The notes beneath the pieces were generated by a model that ran no database searches, was not told where the DNA came from, and saw nothing but the letters and a program-made list of their open reading frames with translations. Below, piece after piece: positions 27,756-36,985 of a DNA stretch of 60,911 nucleotides (positions are counted from its first letter, which is position 1; the number at the start of each line of letters is the position of its first letter). The translations under genes and the position numbers were made by a program. Source of the stretch: Caballeronia choica (lineage in GTDB: Bacteria > Pseudomonadota > Gammaproteobacteria > Burkholderiales > Burkholderiaceae); the NCBI RefSeq assembly GCF_001544535.1, contig NZ_FCON02000041.1, forward strand, positions 1 to 60,911, written 5' to 3'.

Positions 27756-29237
27756 GTGAATCGAAACCGGACACACTCATCGGCGCATCGCGTGCTCGAT
27801 GCCCACCCGACCTCACGCATGCTCGTGCTGTGCGCGGCGCTCGTTGCGGGGCCGTTGCTCGCGCTCCATGCACCGTCCGCTCACGCGCAGGCGCAGGCGC
27901 AGACCAGCGCACCCGCCGCGGCGAAGCTTTCGAACGAGCAGCTCGACTCGTTGACGGCGCCCGTCGCGCTTTACCCCGACGCCCTGCTCGCCCAGGTGCT
28001 GATGGCGTCCACTTACCCGTCGGACGTAACCGCCGCTGCCTCATGGTCGAGCTCGCACACGAACATGAAGGGCGATGACGCCGTGAAGGCCGTCGCGTCC
28101 GAGCCATGGGACCCGAGCGTGCAATCGCTGGTCGCGTTCCCGCAGGTGCTCGCGACGATGGCATCGAAGCCCGACTGGATGACGCAACTCGGCAACGCGT
28201 TCATCGCGCAGCCGAACGACGTGATGGATTCCGTGCAGCGTCTGCGGCGCGCGGCGCAATCGGCGGGCAACCTGAAGTCGAACGAGCAGCAGAAGGTGAT
28301 CGTCGAGCAGAGCACGATCCAGATCCAGCCGACCAGCACGCAAGTCGTCTACGTGCCGACCTATAACCCGACGGTCGTCTACGGCACCTGGCCCTATCCG
28401 GCGTATCCGCCCGTCTATGTGCCGCCGCCGCCCGGCTATGCGATCGCGTCCGGCTTCGCGGCGGGCATCGCGTTCGGCGCGGGGATCGCCGTCACCAATG
28501 CGTTGTGGGGCGGCTTCAACTGGAACAACCACGACGTCAACGTGAACGTCAATCGCTATAACAACATCAACGTCAACAATCGCATCACCGCGAACGGCGG
28601 CACCACGAACTGGAACCGCAACAACCCGCAGTTCAACCGCAACAACGTCAACGCGAGCAACCGGCAGAACAACCTGAACACGGGGAACATCGGCAGCGGC
28701 AATCGCGCTCAGGCCAATCAGTACCGCGGCCGCGACGATCCGCGCGCCCAGGCACGGCAGACGCTGCAAACGCGCACCGGCCAGGACGTGAACGGTCCCG
28801 CTAGCCAACGCGTGCAGGACATCAAGCAGGGCGGCAACCGCGCGGGCGGAGGCGGCGGCGGGTTATCCGGCGCGAATCGCGGCGACGTGCAGCAGCGCGC
28901 CCAGGGCGTGAATCGCGACAACGCACTGCGCGGCGCCGGCGACGGCGACACCGCGCGGCGCGACGCGCAGCGCGGCCAGGCGAGCCGCGAGCAACTCGCG
29001 AATCGTGGCGGCGGCGGTGGCGGCATGCAACACGGAGGCGGCGGAGGCGGCGCCATGCAGCACGGCGGTGGCGGAGGTGGCGGATTCGGCGCCGGCGGTG
29101 GCGGCGCACAACGCGGCGGTGGAGGCGGAGGCGTACAGCGCGGCGGAGGCGGAGGCGGCGGAGGCGGAGGCGGCGGAGGCGGATTCGGTGGTGGCGGACA
29201 TGGTGGCGGACACGGCGGCGGCATGCACCGTCGGTGA
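27756..29237 (+). CDS. DUF3300 exported protein with Gly-rich C-terminus
   Basis: About 493 residues from GTG 27756, preceded at 7 nt by GAGGA; the in-frame ATG at 27285 would put the signal peptide deep inside the protein. The signal peptide is MLVLCAALVAGPLLALHAPS, cleaved near AHAQA. The DUF3300 core (about residues 55-230) has LTAPVALYPDALLAQVLMAS and QVVYVPTYNPTVVYGTWP. An Asn-rich stretch (VNVNRYNNINVNNRI) and a long Gly/Gln/His tail follow. The function of the family is unknown. DUF2950 follows 62 bp downstream, a pairing often seen. Confidence 0.85.
   Translation: MNRNRTHSSAHRVLDAHPTSRMLVLCAALVAGPLLALHAPSAHAQAQAQTSAPAAAKLSNEQLDSLTAPVALYPDALLAQVLMASTYPSDVTAAASWSSSHTNMKGDDAVKAVASEPWDPSVQSLVAFPQVLATMASKPDWMTQLGNAFIAQPNDVMDSVQRLRRAAQSAGNLKSNEQQKVIVEQSTIQIQPTSTQVVYVPTYNPTVVYGTWPYPAYPPVYVPPPPGYAIASGFAAGIAFGAGIAVTNALWGGFNWNNHDVNVNVNRYNNINVNNRITANGGTTNWNRNNPQFNRNNVNASNRQNNLNTGNIGSGNRAQANQYRGRDDPRAQARQTLQTRTGQDVNGPASQRVQDIKQGGNRAGGGGGGLSGANRGDVQQRAQGVNRDNALRGAGDGDTARRDAQRGQASREQLANRGGGGGGMQHGGGGGGAMQHGGGGGGGFGAGGGGAQRGGGGGGVQRGGGGGGGGGGGGGGFGGGGHGGGHGGGMHRR
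29005..29217. repeat. GGC/GGA microsatellite-like tract (poly-Gly tail)
   Basis: An imperfect trinucleotide tract encoding long glycine runs broken by MQH, AMQH, FGA and AQR. Length changes in steps of 3 would not shift the frame. The same tract on the minus strand encodes a spurious poly-Pro frame. Confidence 0.75.
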
Positions 29238-29299
29238 GCACGCCCGATTCCGATTCCCAGACGTCAAGCCTACGCACAACCCGATTCAGGAGCCCTGTG

Positions 29300-30229
29300 A
29301 TGAATCACACATCCGTACACGCCACATCGAAGAAACTGCGCGCACGCATCGTCGCGTCGCTCGCCGCGCTCGGTGCCACCGGTGCGCTTTTCATGACGCC
29401 CGCAGCCCATGCGCAGACCGTCTATCCGAGCCCCGACGCAGCGGCCGACGCACTGTTCGACGCCCTCGCCACCAGCGACCACGCCGCACTGCGCCATGTG
29501 CTCGGCAACGACTTCAACCGCTTCATCCCGACCGACAACATCGGCGAGCAGGATATCTACGATTTCCTCGGCGCCTGGGCGAAGCACCACAAGGTCGTCA
29601 ACGATGCCGCCCCGCTCGGCGGCCATGCGAGCGCGCACATCGAAGTCGGCGAAAGCGGCTGGACGCTGCCGATCCCGCTCAGTCAGGTGTCGAAAGGCTG
29701 GCAGTTCAACCTGCCCGCCGCGCGCGACGAGATCCTGACCCGGCGCATCGGCCGCGACGAGCGCTCAGCGATGCTCGCCGCGCTCGGTTACGTCGACGCC
29801 CAGCAGGACTATCACAAGCAGACGCAGCGCTATGCGCAGTTGTTCGTCAGCACGCCCGGCAAGCACGACGGCCTGTATTGGGACAGCGCGCCCGGCGAGC
29901 CGGAAAGTCCGCTCGGCCCGCTTGCGGCCACGATGCCGAACCACACGCTGCCCGCCGATGCCTATCACGGCTATCACTACAAGATCCTCACCGGGCAGGG
30001 TTCGCACGCGAAAGGCGGCGCGCAGAGCTACGTGAGCGGCGGCGAGATGACCAAGGGTTTCGCTCTCGTCGCGTGGCCGGCGGACTATGGCAAGACGGGC
30101 GTGATGAGCTTCATCGTCAATCAGGACGGTCAGGTTTATCAGAAGAACCTCGGGCCCTCGACGGCGACAGTCGCCGCCGCGCTGCGTGCCTTCGATCCCG
30201 ACCCGACATGGCAACCCGTGTCACCATGA
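29300..30229 (+). CDS. DUF2950 exported protein
   Basis: About 309 residues from ATG 29300, which has AGGAG 7 nt upstream. The signal peptide (RIVASLAALGATGALFMTPAAHA) ends before QTVYPSPDAAADALFDALA. DUF2950 features include QQDYHKQTQRYAQLFVSTPG and the C-terminal GEMTKGFALVAWPADYGKTGV. The function is unknown; it is probably periplasmic. It is likely one transcription unit with the DUF3300 gene. Confidence 0.87.
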   Translation: MNHTSVHATSKKLRARIVASLAALGATGALFMTPAAHAQTVYPSPDAAADALFDALATSDHAALRHVLGNDFNRFIPTDNIGEQDIYDFLGAWAKHHKVVNDAAPLGGHASAHIEVGESGWTLPIPLSQVSKGWQFNLPAARDEILTRRIGRDERSAMLAALGYVDAQQDYHKQTQRYAQLFVSTPGKHDGLYWDSAPGEPESPLGPLAATMPNHTLPADAYHGYHYKILTGQGSHAKGGAQSYVSGGEMTKGFALVAWPADYGKTGVMSFIVNQDGQVYQKNLGPSTATVAAALRAFDPDPTWQPVSP

Positions 30230-30261
30230 AGAGGAATGCGATCGTCATGAGGCGACGCCAG

Positions 30262-30285
30262 GCGAGGCCCCTTCCGGGGCCTCGC
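30262..30285 (+). terminator. Probable terminator after the DUF2950 gene
   Basis: A perfect 10-bp stem, GCGAGGCCCC (30262-30271) and GGGGCCTCGC (30276-30285), with loop TTCC. Only a weak TGTCTT tail follows. Confidence 0.6.
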
Positions 30286-30345
30286 TGTCTTGAACGCGCT
30301 GACGACACACGAGGCGGGCAAGCGCGGGGAAACATCCCGAAGCGG

Positions 30346-30351
30346 TATAAT
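30346..30351 (+). promoter_or_regulatory. Candidate -10 box for folD
   Basis: A perfect TATAAT lies about 150 bp upstream of folD. No clear -35 hexamer is seen. Confidence 0.4.
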
Positions 30352-30500
30352 TTCGGCCTTTCCATCAGCGCCGTCCGAAAGCGCCGTGTATCGGCCGGCC
30401 TCACGCCGAACCCGCACGGAACGCACCTTGGGCGCGTTTCACCAACGCGCCATCAAGTCCGCCCGCGCCGCGCCACTTGCCTACTCTCGACCGACTCACC

Positions 30501-31355
30501 ATGACTGCCCAACTGATCGACGGCACCGCCCTATCCAAGAAACTTCGCACCGATGTCGCCACGCGCGCCGCCGCCCTCACCGCTCGCGGACATCAGCCGG
30601 GCCTGGCTGTCGTGCTGGTCGGCGACAATCCGGCGAGCGAAGTCTATGTGCGCAACAAGGTAAAGGCGTGCCAGGACAACGGCCTCTTTTCGGTGTTCGA
30701 CCGCTTCCCCGCGACGCTCCCGGAAGCCGACCTGCTCGCGCACATCGACGCGCTCAACCAGAACCCGAAGATCCACGGCATTCTCGTGCAGTTGCCGCTG
30801 CCGGCGCACATCGACAGTCACAAGGTCATCGAGGCGATCTCGCCGGAGAAGGACGTCGACGGATTTCACGTCGCCAATGCCGGCGCGCTGCTGACCGGCA
30901 AGCCACTGGTTCGTCCGTGCACGCCCTACGGCGTGATGAAGATGTTCGACGCATACGACATCCCGCTCAAGGGTGCGAACGCGGTGGTAATCGGGCGCTC
31001 GAACATCGTCGGCAAGCCGATGGCGCTCTTGCTCCTCGAAGCGGGCGCGACCGTCACGGTCTGTCACAGCAAGACGCGCGATCTCGCCGCGCATACGCGC
31101 AACGCCGATGTCGTCGTGGCGGCGGTCGGCCGGCGCAACCTGCTTACCGCCGACATGGTGAAGCCGGGCGCGACCGTGATCGATGTCGGCATGAATCGTG
31201 ACGACGCGGGCAAGCTTTGCGGCGACGTCGATTTCGCGGGCGCGCGGGAAGTGGCCGCGTTCATTACGCCGGTGCCGGGCGGCGTCGGCCCGATGACGAT
31301 CACGATGCTGCTCGTCAACACGATCGAAGCCGCCGAGCGGGCCGCCGCGGGCTGA
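30501..31355 (+). CDS. folD: Methylenetetrahydrofolate dehydrogenase/cyclohydrolase FolD
   Basis: A bifunctional enzyme interconverting 5,10-methylene-THF and 10-formyl-THF. About 284 residues from ATG 30501. The substrate-binding region is [17 protein letters not shown] with the catalytic lysine; [12 protein letters not shown] and [15 protein letters not shown] are family signatures. The NADP-binding loop is [17 protein letters not shown]. The start 24 nt upstream is rejected because [16 protein letters not shown] matches the family N-terminus. Confidence 0.97.
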   Translation: MTAQLIDGTALSKKLRTDVATRAAALTARGHQPGLAVVLVGDNPASEVYVRNKVKACQDNGLFSVFDRFPATLPEADLLAHIDALNQNPKIHGILVQLPLPAHIDSHKVIEAISPEKDVDGFHVANAGALLTGKPLVRPCTPYGVMKMFDAYDIPLKGANAVVIGRSNIVGKPMALLLLEAGATVTVCHSKTRDLAAHTRNADVVVAAVGRRNLLTADMVKPGATVIDVGMNRDDAGKLCGDVDFAGAREVAAFITPVPGGVGPMTITMLLVNTIEAAERAAAG

Positions 31356-31472
31356 ACCCAACGACCGGACGACGGCGTTGGAATTTGCCCGTTTGCCCCA
31401 AGATACCGAGCCAGTAACCGAGTAACGCGAGCGGGCTCCGAGGCCCGCTCCTCAAATGAGACCGGGAGAGCC

Positions 31473-33605
31473 ATGAGCGACACCACGTCAGCCACGTCAG
31501 AGAAGCAAATCAACCCGCTGCTCGATTTCTCCGACTTGCCGCGTTTCGGCGAGATCAAACCCGAACACGTGACGCCCGCGCTCGATGAACTGCTCGCCGC
31601 GGCGAAAGCGGCCGTCGATCACGCGAGCGCGCCGGATACGCCCGCCACGTGGAAGGATATCGTCGAGTCGGTCGAGAGCGCGTCCGAGCGCCTGTCGCGC
31701 GCGTGGGGCGTCGCGGGCCACCTGAATGCCGTCGCCGATACGCCGGAACTGCGCACCGCCTACGGTGAAAACCTGCCGCGCGTGACCGAATTCTGGGCGA
31801 GCGTCGGCCAGAATCTCGCGTTGTACGAGAAGTACAAGGCCATCGCCGCGGGCGACGAATTCGCGGGCTTGTCGGTGGAGCGCAAGAAGATCCTCGAGAA
31901 TTCGCTGCGCGACTTCCGCCTGTCCGGCGCCGAACTGCCCGAAGACCGCAAGCCGCGCTTCGCGCAGTTGCAGGAAGAGCAGGCGGCGCTGTCGAAGGCA
32001 TTCTCCGATCACGTCCTCGATGCCACCAACGCGTTCGCCTATATCGTCACGAAGGAGAGCGAACTGGCCGGGCTGCCCGAGGATGTCATCCAGGCGGCGC
32101 GCGAGGCCGCGCAAAAGGACGGCCGCGACGGCTGGAAGTTCACGCTGCACTTTCCGTCGTATTTCCCGGTGATGCAGTACGCCGAACACCGGCCGCTGCG
32201 CGAAGCGATGTATCGCGCATATGTGACGCGCGCGTCCGAACTCGGCGAGATGTACGGCAACGGCAAGTCCGAGTGGGACAACACCGCGAACGTCGCCGAA
32301 AGCCTGAAGTTGCGTGCCGAAGAGGCGCACACGCTCGGCTACCAGAACTTCGCGGAAGTATCGCTGGCGCCGAAGATGGCGGAATCGCCCGCGCAGGTGA
32401 TCGCGTTCCTCGAAGACCTCGCGAAACGCGCGCGTTCGCACGGCGAAAACGACTGGATGGAGTTGCGCGCGTTCGCCGCCACTGAACTCGGCATGCCCGA
32501 GTTGCAGCCGTGGGACGCGACCTTCGCCGCCGAACGCCTGCGCCAGCAGCGCTATTCGTTCTCGGAAAACGAGGTCAAGCAGTACTTCCCGCAGGAAGCG
32601 GTGCTCAAGGGGCTGTTCAAGGTCACGGAGACGCTGTTCGGCGTGTCGATCCGGCGCGACGAAGCCGCTGTGTGGAATCCGGAAGTGCGGTTCTTTCGCG
32701 TCGAGAACAAGGACGGCTCGCTCGTCGCGCAGTTCTATCTCGACCTGTACGCGCGCGAAGGCAAGCGCGGCGGCGCCTGGATGGACGATGCGCGCTCGCG
32801 CCACAAGCTCACCGGCGGCAACGTGCAGACGCCTGTCGCCTACCTCACGTGCAACTTCTCGGCGCCGGTCGGCGGCAAGCCCGCCTGCTTCACGCACGAC
32901 GAAGTCATCACGCTCTTCCACGAATTCGGCCACGGGCTGCATCACATGCTGACGCGCGTCGATGAGATGGGCGTGTCGGGCATCAATGGCGTCGAATGGG
33001 ATGCGGTCGAGCTGCCGTCGCAGTTCATGGAGAACTTCTGCTGGGAGTGGGACGTGCTGACCGACATGTCCGCGCACGTCGATACCGGCGCGCCGCTGCC
33101 GCGCGAACTCTTCGACAAGATGCTCGCCGCGAAGAACTTTCAGAGCGGGCTCGGCACGTTGCGGCAGATCGTGTTTTCGATGTTCGACATGGTGCTGCAC
33201 ACGTCCTACGATCCGTCGCGCGACGGCGGCAAGAGCGTCAACGATATCGCCCGCGAGATCAACGAGAAGTTTCATGTCGTGCCGCAGGCGCCGTTCTCGC
33301 GCTGGCCGAATACGTTCAGCCATGTTTTCGCCGGAGGTTATGCCGCTGGGTACTACAGCTACAAGTGGGCGGAAGTGCTGTCGGCGGATGCTTATGCGGC
33401 GTTCGAGGAAGCAGCGAAATCGGCGGGAGGGTCGGTGCTCGATGCCGGGACGGGGATTCGCTATCGCCGCGAGATTCTGGAAGTGGGCGGCAGCCGGCCC
33501 GCGATGGAATCGTTCAAGGCGTTTCGCGGACGCGAGCCGACTATCGATGCGTTGCTGCGCCATAACGGCATGACGGCGGATGCGGTGCATTTGCGCGCCG
33601 ACTGA
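31473..33605 (+). CDS. prlC: Oligopeptidase A, M3 metallopeptidase
   Basis: A 710-residue cytosolic zinc peptidase that degrades peptides, including cleaved signal peptides. The zinc-binding motif HEFGH is seen in VITLFHEFGHGLHHML, with the downstream Glu ligand in the GVEWDAVELPSQFMENFCWE region. The start is supported by GGGAG upstream. It lies 117 bp downstream of folD; co-transcription is possible. Confidence 0.95.
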   Translation: MSDTTSATSEKQINPLLDFSDLPRFGEIKPEHVTPALDELLAAAKAAVDHASAPDTPATWKDIVESVESASERLSRAWGVAGHLNAVADTPELRTAYGENLPRVTEFWASVGQNLALYEKYKAIAAGDEFAGLSVERKKILENSLRDFRLSGAELPEDRKPRFAQLQEEQAALSKAFSDHVLDATNAFAYIVTKESELAGLPEDVIQAAREAAQKDGRDGWKFTLHFPSYFPVMQYAEHRPLREAMYRAYVTRASELGEMYGNGKSEWDNTANVAESLKLRAEEAHTLGYQNFAEVSLAPKMAESPAQVIAFLEDLAKRARSHGENDWMELRAFAATELGMPELQPWDATFAAERLRQQRYSFSENEVKQYFPQEAVLKGLFKVTETLFGVSIRRDEAAVWNPEVRFFRVENKDGSLVAQFYLDLYAREGKRGGAWMDDARSRHKLTGGNVQTPVAYLTCNFSAPVGGKPACFTHDEVITLFHEFGHGLHHMLTRVDEMGVSGINGVEWDAVELPSQFMENFCWEWDVLTDMSAHVDTGAPLPRELFDKMLAAKNFQSGLGTLRQIVFSMFDMVLHTSYDPSRDGGKSVNDIAREINEKFHVVPQAPFSRWPNTFSHVFAGGYAAGYYSYKWAEVLSADAYAAFEEAAKSAGGSVLDAGTGIRYRREILEVGGSRPAMESFKAFRGREPTIDALLRHNGMTADAVHLRAD

Positions 33606-33671
33606 AGGAGTCGCAGGCGTTCGGAGTGGGGTGCTGTTCGTCGGGCACTTTAAGCTCTAACCACGACCAGG

Positions 33672-33702
33672 GGCCGTACCGGCGTAAGCAGGTACGGCCT
33701 TT
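33672..33702. terminator. Probable bidirectional terminator after prlC
   Basis: A 9-bp stem, GGCCGTACC (33672-33680) and GGTACGGCC (33691-33699), with a 10-nt loop and TTT after it. It lies between prlC and the convergent amidohydrolase gene. Confidence 0.55.
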
Positions 33703-33719
33703 GTCGTTTCAGCCCGGCG

Positions 33720-34994
33720 TTACCGCTCCAGCCTGAAATTCACCTCCTGAGGCCGCCCTTCGAGCGACAAACTCGCCCTCATCGCCGGCGCGCGGCTCAC
33801 CACCTTGCCGCGCCGGATCACCGCCGTGCGGCCGGCGCGCAGCCTGATCGCCTCGATGGGATCGCGCGCGTCAAGCACCACGCAGTCCGCGTTGCAGCCC
33901 ACTTCGATTCCATATCCTTCGATGCCCAGAATCCGCGCCGGCGTCGTCGTGACGGCGTCAAACGCTGCGCGCATGCCGTCGACGCCCGTCATCTGCGCGA
34001 CGTGCAGGCCCATGTGCGCCACTTCGAGCATGTCGCCCGAACCGAGGCTGTACCACGGGTCCATCACGCAGTCGTGGCCGAACGCGACATCGACGCCCGC
34101 CGCGATCAGCTCGGGCACGCGCGTCATGCCGCGCCGCTTCGGGTACGTGTCGGAGCGGCCCTGCAGCGTGATGTTGATGAGCGGATTCGCGATCGCCGCG
34201 ACGCCCGACTCGCGCATCAGCGGTATCAGCTTGCTCACGTAGTAGTTGTCCATCGAGTGCATCGACGTGAGATGCGAGCCGGTCACGCGGCCAGCAAGGC
34301 CGAGCCGGTGCGTCTCTGCCGCGAGCGTTTCGATGTGGCGCGACATCGGATCGTCGGTTTCGTCACAGTGCATGTCGACCCGCAAACCCTTCTCAGCCGC
34401 GAACTCGCACAGCAGTTTCACCGATGCGGCGCCGTCCGCCATCGTCCGCTCGAAATGCGGAATGCCGCCGACCACATCGACGCCGAGTGCGATCGCGCGC
34501 TTGAGGTTGTCGAACGCGCCGGCGCTGCGCAGCACGCCGTCCTGCGGGAATGCGACCAGTTGCAGGTCGAGATACGGCTTCACGCGCCGCTTCACTTCGA
34601 GCAGCGCCTCGACGGCGAGCAGGCGCGGATCGCAAACGTCGACGTGCGAGCGGATCGCGAGCAGCCCGCGCGCGACGGCCCAGTCGCAATACTGCATCGC
34701 CCGCTCGACGAGCGCTTCCTGCGTCAGTTCGGGCTTGAGTTCGCCCCACAGCGCGATGCCTTCGAGCAGCGTCCCCGACGCGTTCACGCGCGGCAAGCCG
34801 TAGGAAAGCGTCGCGTCCATGTGAAAGTGCGCGTCGACGAAGGGCGCCGTGACGAGCGAACCGTTCGCGTCGATTTCCTCGCGCGCGGTGGCGGACAAAT
34901 GCGGCTCGATCGCGGCGATCCGCCCCGCCTCCATGCCGATGTCGACCGGGTCGCGGTGAGGGCCAAGCGCCGCGCGGCGAATGATGAGGTCCAT
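33720..34994 (-). CDS. Cytosine deaminase-like amidohydrolase
   Basis: A 424-residue metal-dependent hydrolase of the cytosine deaminase/AtzC branch of the amidohydrolase superfamily. Metal-ligand and active-site motifs are seen: VDAHFHMDATLSYG, LRVDMHCDETDDPMSRH, VTGSHLTSMHSMD and VAFGHDCVMDPWY. It probably deaminates cytosine or a related pyrimidine or triazine; the substrate cannot be fixed from sequence. No permease gene (codB) adjoins it. It is divergent from the accessory module at 35.2 kb. Confidence 0.85.
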   Translation of the reverse strand: MDLIIRRAALGPHRDPVDIGMEAGRIAAIEPHLSATAREEIDANGSLVTAPFVDAHFHMDATLSYGLPRVNASGTLLEGIALWGELKPELTQEALVERAMQYCDWAVARGLLAIRSHVDVCDPRLLAVEALLEVKRRVKPYLDLQLVAFPQDGVLRSAGAFDNLKRAIALGVDVVGGIPHFERTMADGAASVKLLCEFAAEKGLRVDMHCDETDDPMSRHIETLAAETHRLGLAGRVTGSHLTSMHSMDNYYVSKLIPLMRESGVAAIANPLINITLQGRSDTYPKRRGMTRVPELIAAGVDVAFGHDCVMDPWYSLGSGDMLEVAHMGLHVAQMTGVDGMRAAFDAVTTTPARILGIEGYGIEVGCNADCVVLDARDPIEAIRLRAGRTAVIRRGKVVSRAPAMRASLSLEGRPQEVNFRLER

Positions 34995-35132
34995 TGCGAA
35001 TCCTTTTGGCGTGCGGTGAATGTAAGCGCTTCAGACTAGACGATTGTAGCGGGACAGAAAGCGCGGGGGCGCCGGCGACCCGCCCAGCCTCTTCGCAACT
35101 TGGTCTATGGCTGATGGCCAATAACCGCGATT

Positions 35133-35163
35133 TGCACGATAACAACATCAATGTTATCGTGCA
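35133..35163. promoter_or_regulatory. Long palindromic operator of the accessory module
   Basis: A perfect 12-bp inverted repeat, TGCACGATAACA (35133-35144) and TGTTATCGTGCA (35152-35163), with spacer ACATCAA. It ends 26 bp before the GTG start of the winged-helix gene and probably overlaps its promoter. Autoregulation by that protein is inference. Confidence 0.75.
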
Positions 35164-35189
35164 GAAATTGAGTTATTAACCCAATTGCC

Positions 35190-36182
35190 GTGCCCGCCCT
35201 CGCCACCAGCGCCCAGAACTACCTGAATCAAACGCTAGGCGCTTCCACGTCGGGACATCGACCGTGGGCGGGCCAGGAGAGCCTGCCCTACTTTCTGCGC
35301 GACGCCTTCGATTTCCGGCAACTGGACATCCTTGGCCACAAAGTCCTGCTGGCCCTGGAGCGAAATCCCGAGAAGCCGTCCATTGGCGATATCCGGAATC
35401 GGTTGGACAAGTTGCGGTCAGTGGCGAAACTGCCCGTGGTCTATGTGACGGAGGCACTCGCTTCCTATGAACGCAAGCGACTGATCGCGCAAAAAGTGCC
35501 GTTCATTGTCCCTGGCAACCAGCTCTATCTGCCTGACCTGGGGCTGGACCTGCGCGAATATTTCCGCCAGCGCCGCAGCTCGGCAGACGTCCCGCTCAGC
35601 CCTTCGGCTCAGGCCATGTTGATCGCGGCGTTGCTGCGTCCTGGCTGGGAGGCCGAATGGCATCCGGCAGAGACTGCCGCTATCCTGGGCTACACACCGA
35701 TGACGCTCTCGCGTGCCGTGCGAGAACTGGTGGCGGCAGGACTCGCACAGACACACAAGGCCGGCCGCTCCCAGTACCTGAGGATGGCGTACGCTCCCCG
35801 GGAGACCTGGGAGCAAGCACTGCCCCTGCTGCGCAATCCCGTGCAGCGCACCGTCTGGACATCCACGCAGCCGAAGGCAGAAGAACTGCCCGTGCGAGTG
35901 GCTGGACTGAGCGCGCTCGCGCGCCACTCGATGCTCGCGGAACCCGCATCGCCGGTATTCGCCGTGAGTCGCACCGCATGGCAGGCGATGAAGGCAGACA
36001 TGGTCGAACTTCCGGAAGCCATGCCAGGCGCATGCGAATGGCAGTTGTGGAATTACGCCCCGACGCTACAGCCGGACAGCGACACGGTGGACCCCCTCTC
36101 GCTCATGCTGAGCTTGCGGGATAGCACGGACGAACGTGTCCAAAGCGCGCTGGATGCACTAAAGGAACAGTTGCCATGGTGA
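35190..36182 (+). CDS. Winged-helix regulator/antitoxin-like protein of an AbiE-type module
   Basis: A 330-residue protein starting at GTG 35190. The N-terminal part (about residues 30-125) has LPYFLRDAFDFRQLDILGHK and LPVVYVTEALASYERKRLIA, followed by PFIVPGNQLYLPDLGLDLRE, a conserved block I recall from uncharacterised HTH proteins paired with nucleotidyltransferases. A winged helix occupies about 140-200 (AETAAILGYTPMTLSRAVRE). The C-terminal part is not recognised. Its stop overlaps the next gene by 7 nt. The layout (DNA-binding protein first, nucleotidyltransferase second, palindrome in front) matches AbiEi/AbiEii toxin-antitoxin systems. GC content looks lower than in neighbours, which suggests transfer. 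Confidence 0.8.
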   Translation: MPALATSAQNYLNQTLGASTSGHRPWAGQESLPYFLRDAFDFRQLDILGHKVLLALERNPEKPSIGDIRNRLDKLRSVAKLPVVYVTEALASYERKRLIAQKVPFIVPGNQLYLPDLGLDLREYFRQRRSSADVPLSPSAQAMLIAALLRPGWEAEWHPAETAAILGYTPMTLSRAVRELVAAGLAQTHKAGRSQYLRMAYAPRETWEQALPLLRNPVQRTVWTSTQPKAEELPVRVAGLSALARHSMLAEPASPVFAVSRTAWQAMKADMVELPEAMPGACEWQLWNYAPTLQPDSDTVDPLSLMLSLRDSTDERVQSALDALKEQLPW

Positions 36183-36955
36183 AGGGACTTGATGTTTTTC
36201 GGGCATGGTTCGCCGACTACCCGGACCAGTACATCCTGATCGGCGGCACTGCGGCCACCTTGGCAATGGAAGAGGCAGGACTGGACTTTCGCGCCACCAA
36301 GGACCTCGATGTCGTGCTGCATGTCGAAGCGCTGACGCCTTCATTCGGCGAAACCTTCTGGCGGTTCATCGAAGCGGGCGGCTATGAAATCCGGCAAGCC
36401 ACCGACAGGGGAAAGCCGACCTTCTACCGTTTCCAGAAGCCGACCGACCACCGCTTTCCAGTCATGGTCGAACTGTTCTCCCGTGCGCCCGACAGCCTGC
36501 GGCCCATCGAGAACGGACAGCTCACGCCGATCCCTTTCGATGAAGCGGTTTCAAGCCTGTCGGCCATCCTGCTCGATGACGCCTACTATGCATTCATCAT
36601 GGCCGGACGGCGCGAGATCGATGGGGTGCCCTGGGTCGGCGAGGATCGTCTGATCCCCCTGAAAGCCATCGCCTGGCTGGACCTGAGCACCCGTCGGGAA
36701 CAGGGCGAACCGGTGGACGCGAAGAGCATCCGCAAGCATGCCAACGATATCCTGCGACTTTCGCAATTGCTCACCCCCTCAACACGCATCCCTCTCGAAG
36801 CGAAAATCGCCGATGACATGCAGAGATTTCTGGACGCGGCGGCAGCCGACGACTCCCTTGACCCCAAGACCCTGGGGCTCGACCGGACGCCCCTTGCCGA
36901 ATTCCTCGGTCGGATCGCACAGGCTTACGGCCTTAAAGAGACACAAGAAAGATGA
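36176..36955 (+). CDS. AbiEii-like nucleotidyltransferase (putative toxin)
   Basis: A 259-residue protein of the DNA polymerase beta-like nucleotidyltransferase fold. The core motif is visible: G23-G24-T25 (YILIGGTAATLA) and D43-x-D45 (TKDLDVVLHV), with a third carboxylate probably E99 (VMVELFSR). The AbiEii-type helical motifs are also present: K163 in LIPLKAIAWLDLSTRR and N190-D191 in IRKHANDILRLSQLL. AbiEii-type toxins transfer nucleotides to RNA; the target here is unknown. It is coupled by a 7-nt overlap to the winged-helix gene. The active residues look intact, so it is probably functional. xthA begins 30 bp downstream in the same direction. Confidence 0.82.
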   Translation: MVKGLDVFRAWFADYPDQYILIGGTAATLAMEEAGLDFRATKDLDVVLHVEALTPSFGETFWRFIEAGGYEIRQATDRGKPTFYRFQKPTDHRFPVMVELFSRAPDSLRPIENGQLTPIPFDEAVSSLSAILLDDAYYAFIMAGRREIDGVPWVGEDRLIPLKAIAWLDLSTRREQGEPVDAKSIRKHANDILRLSQLLTPSTRIPLEAKIADDMQRFLDAAAADDSLDPKTLGLDRTPLAEFLGRIAQAYGLKETQER

Positions 36956-36985
36956 ACGCTTTGAAATCAACTTGATTGGCTACAT

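Noticed and set aside
28718-29224. Poly-proline frame on - opposite the DUF3300 tail
   Set aside because: It is only the complement of the poly-glycine microsatellite; there is no start context or domain.
34995-36985. Target-site duplications or integrase around the AbiE-like module
   Set aside because: No flanking direct repeats, transposase, integrase or tRNA were found, so the mode of acquisition is not supported by sequence.
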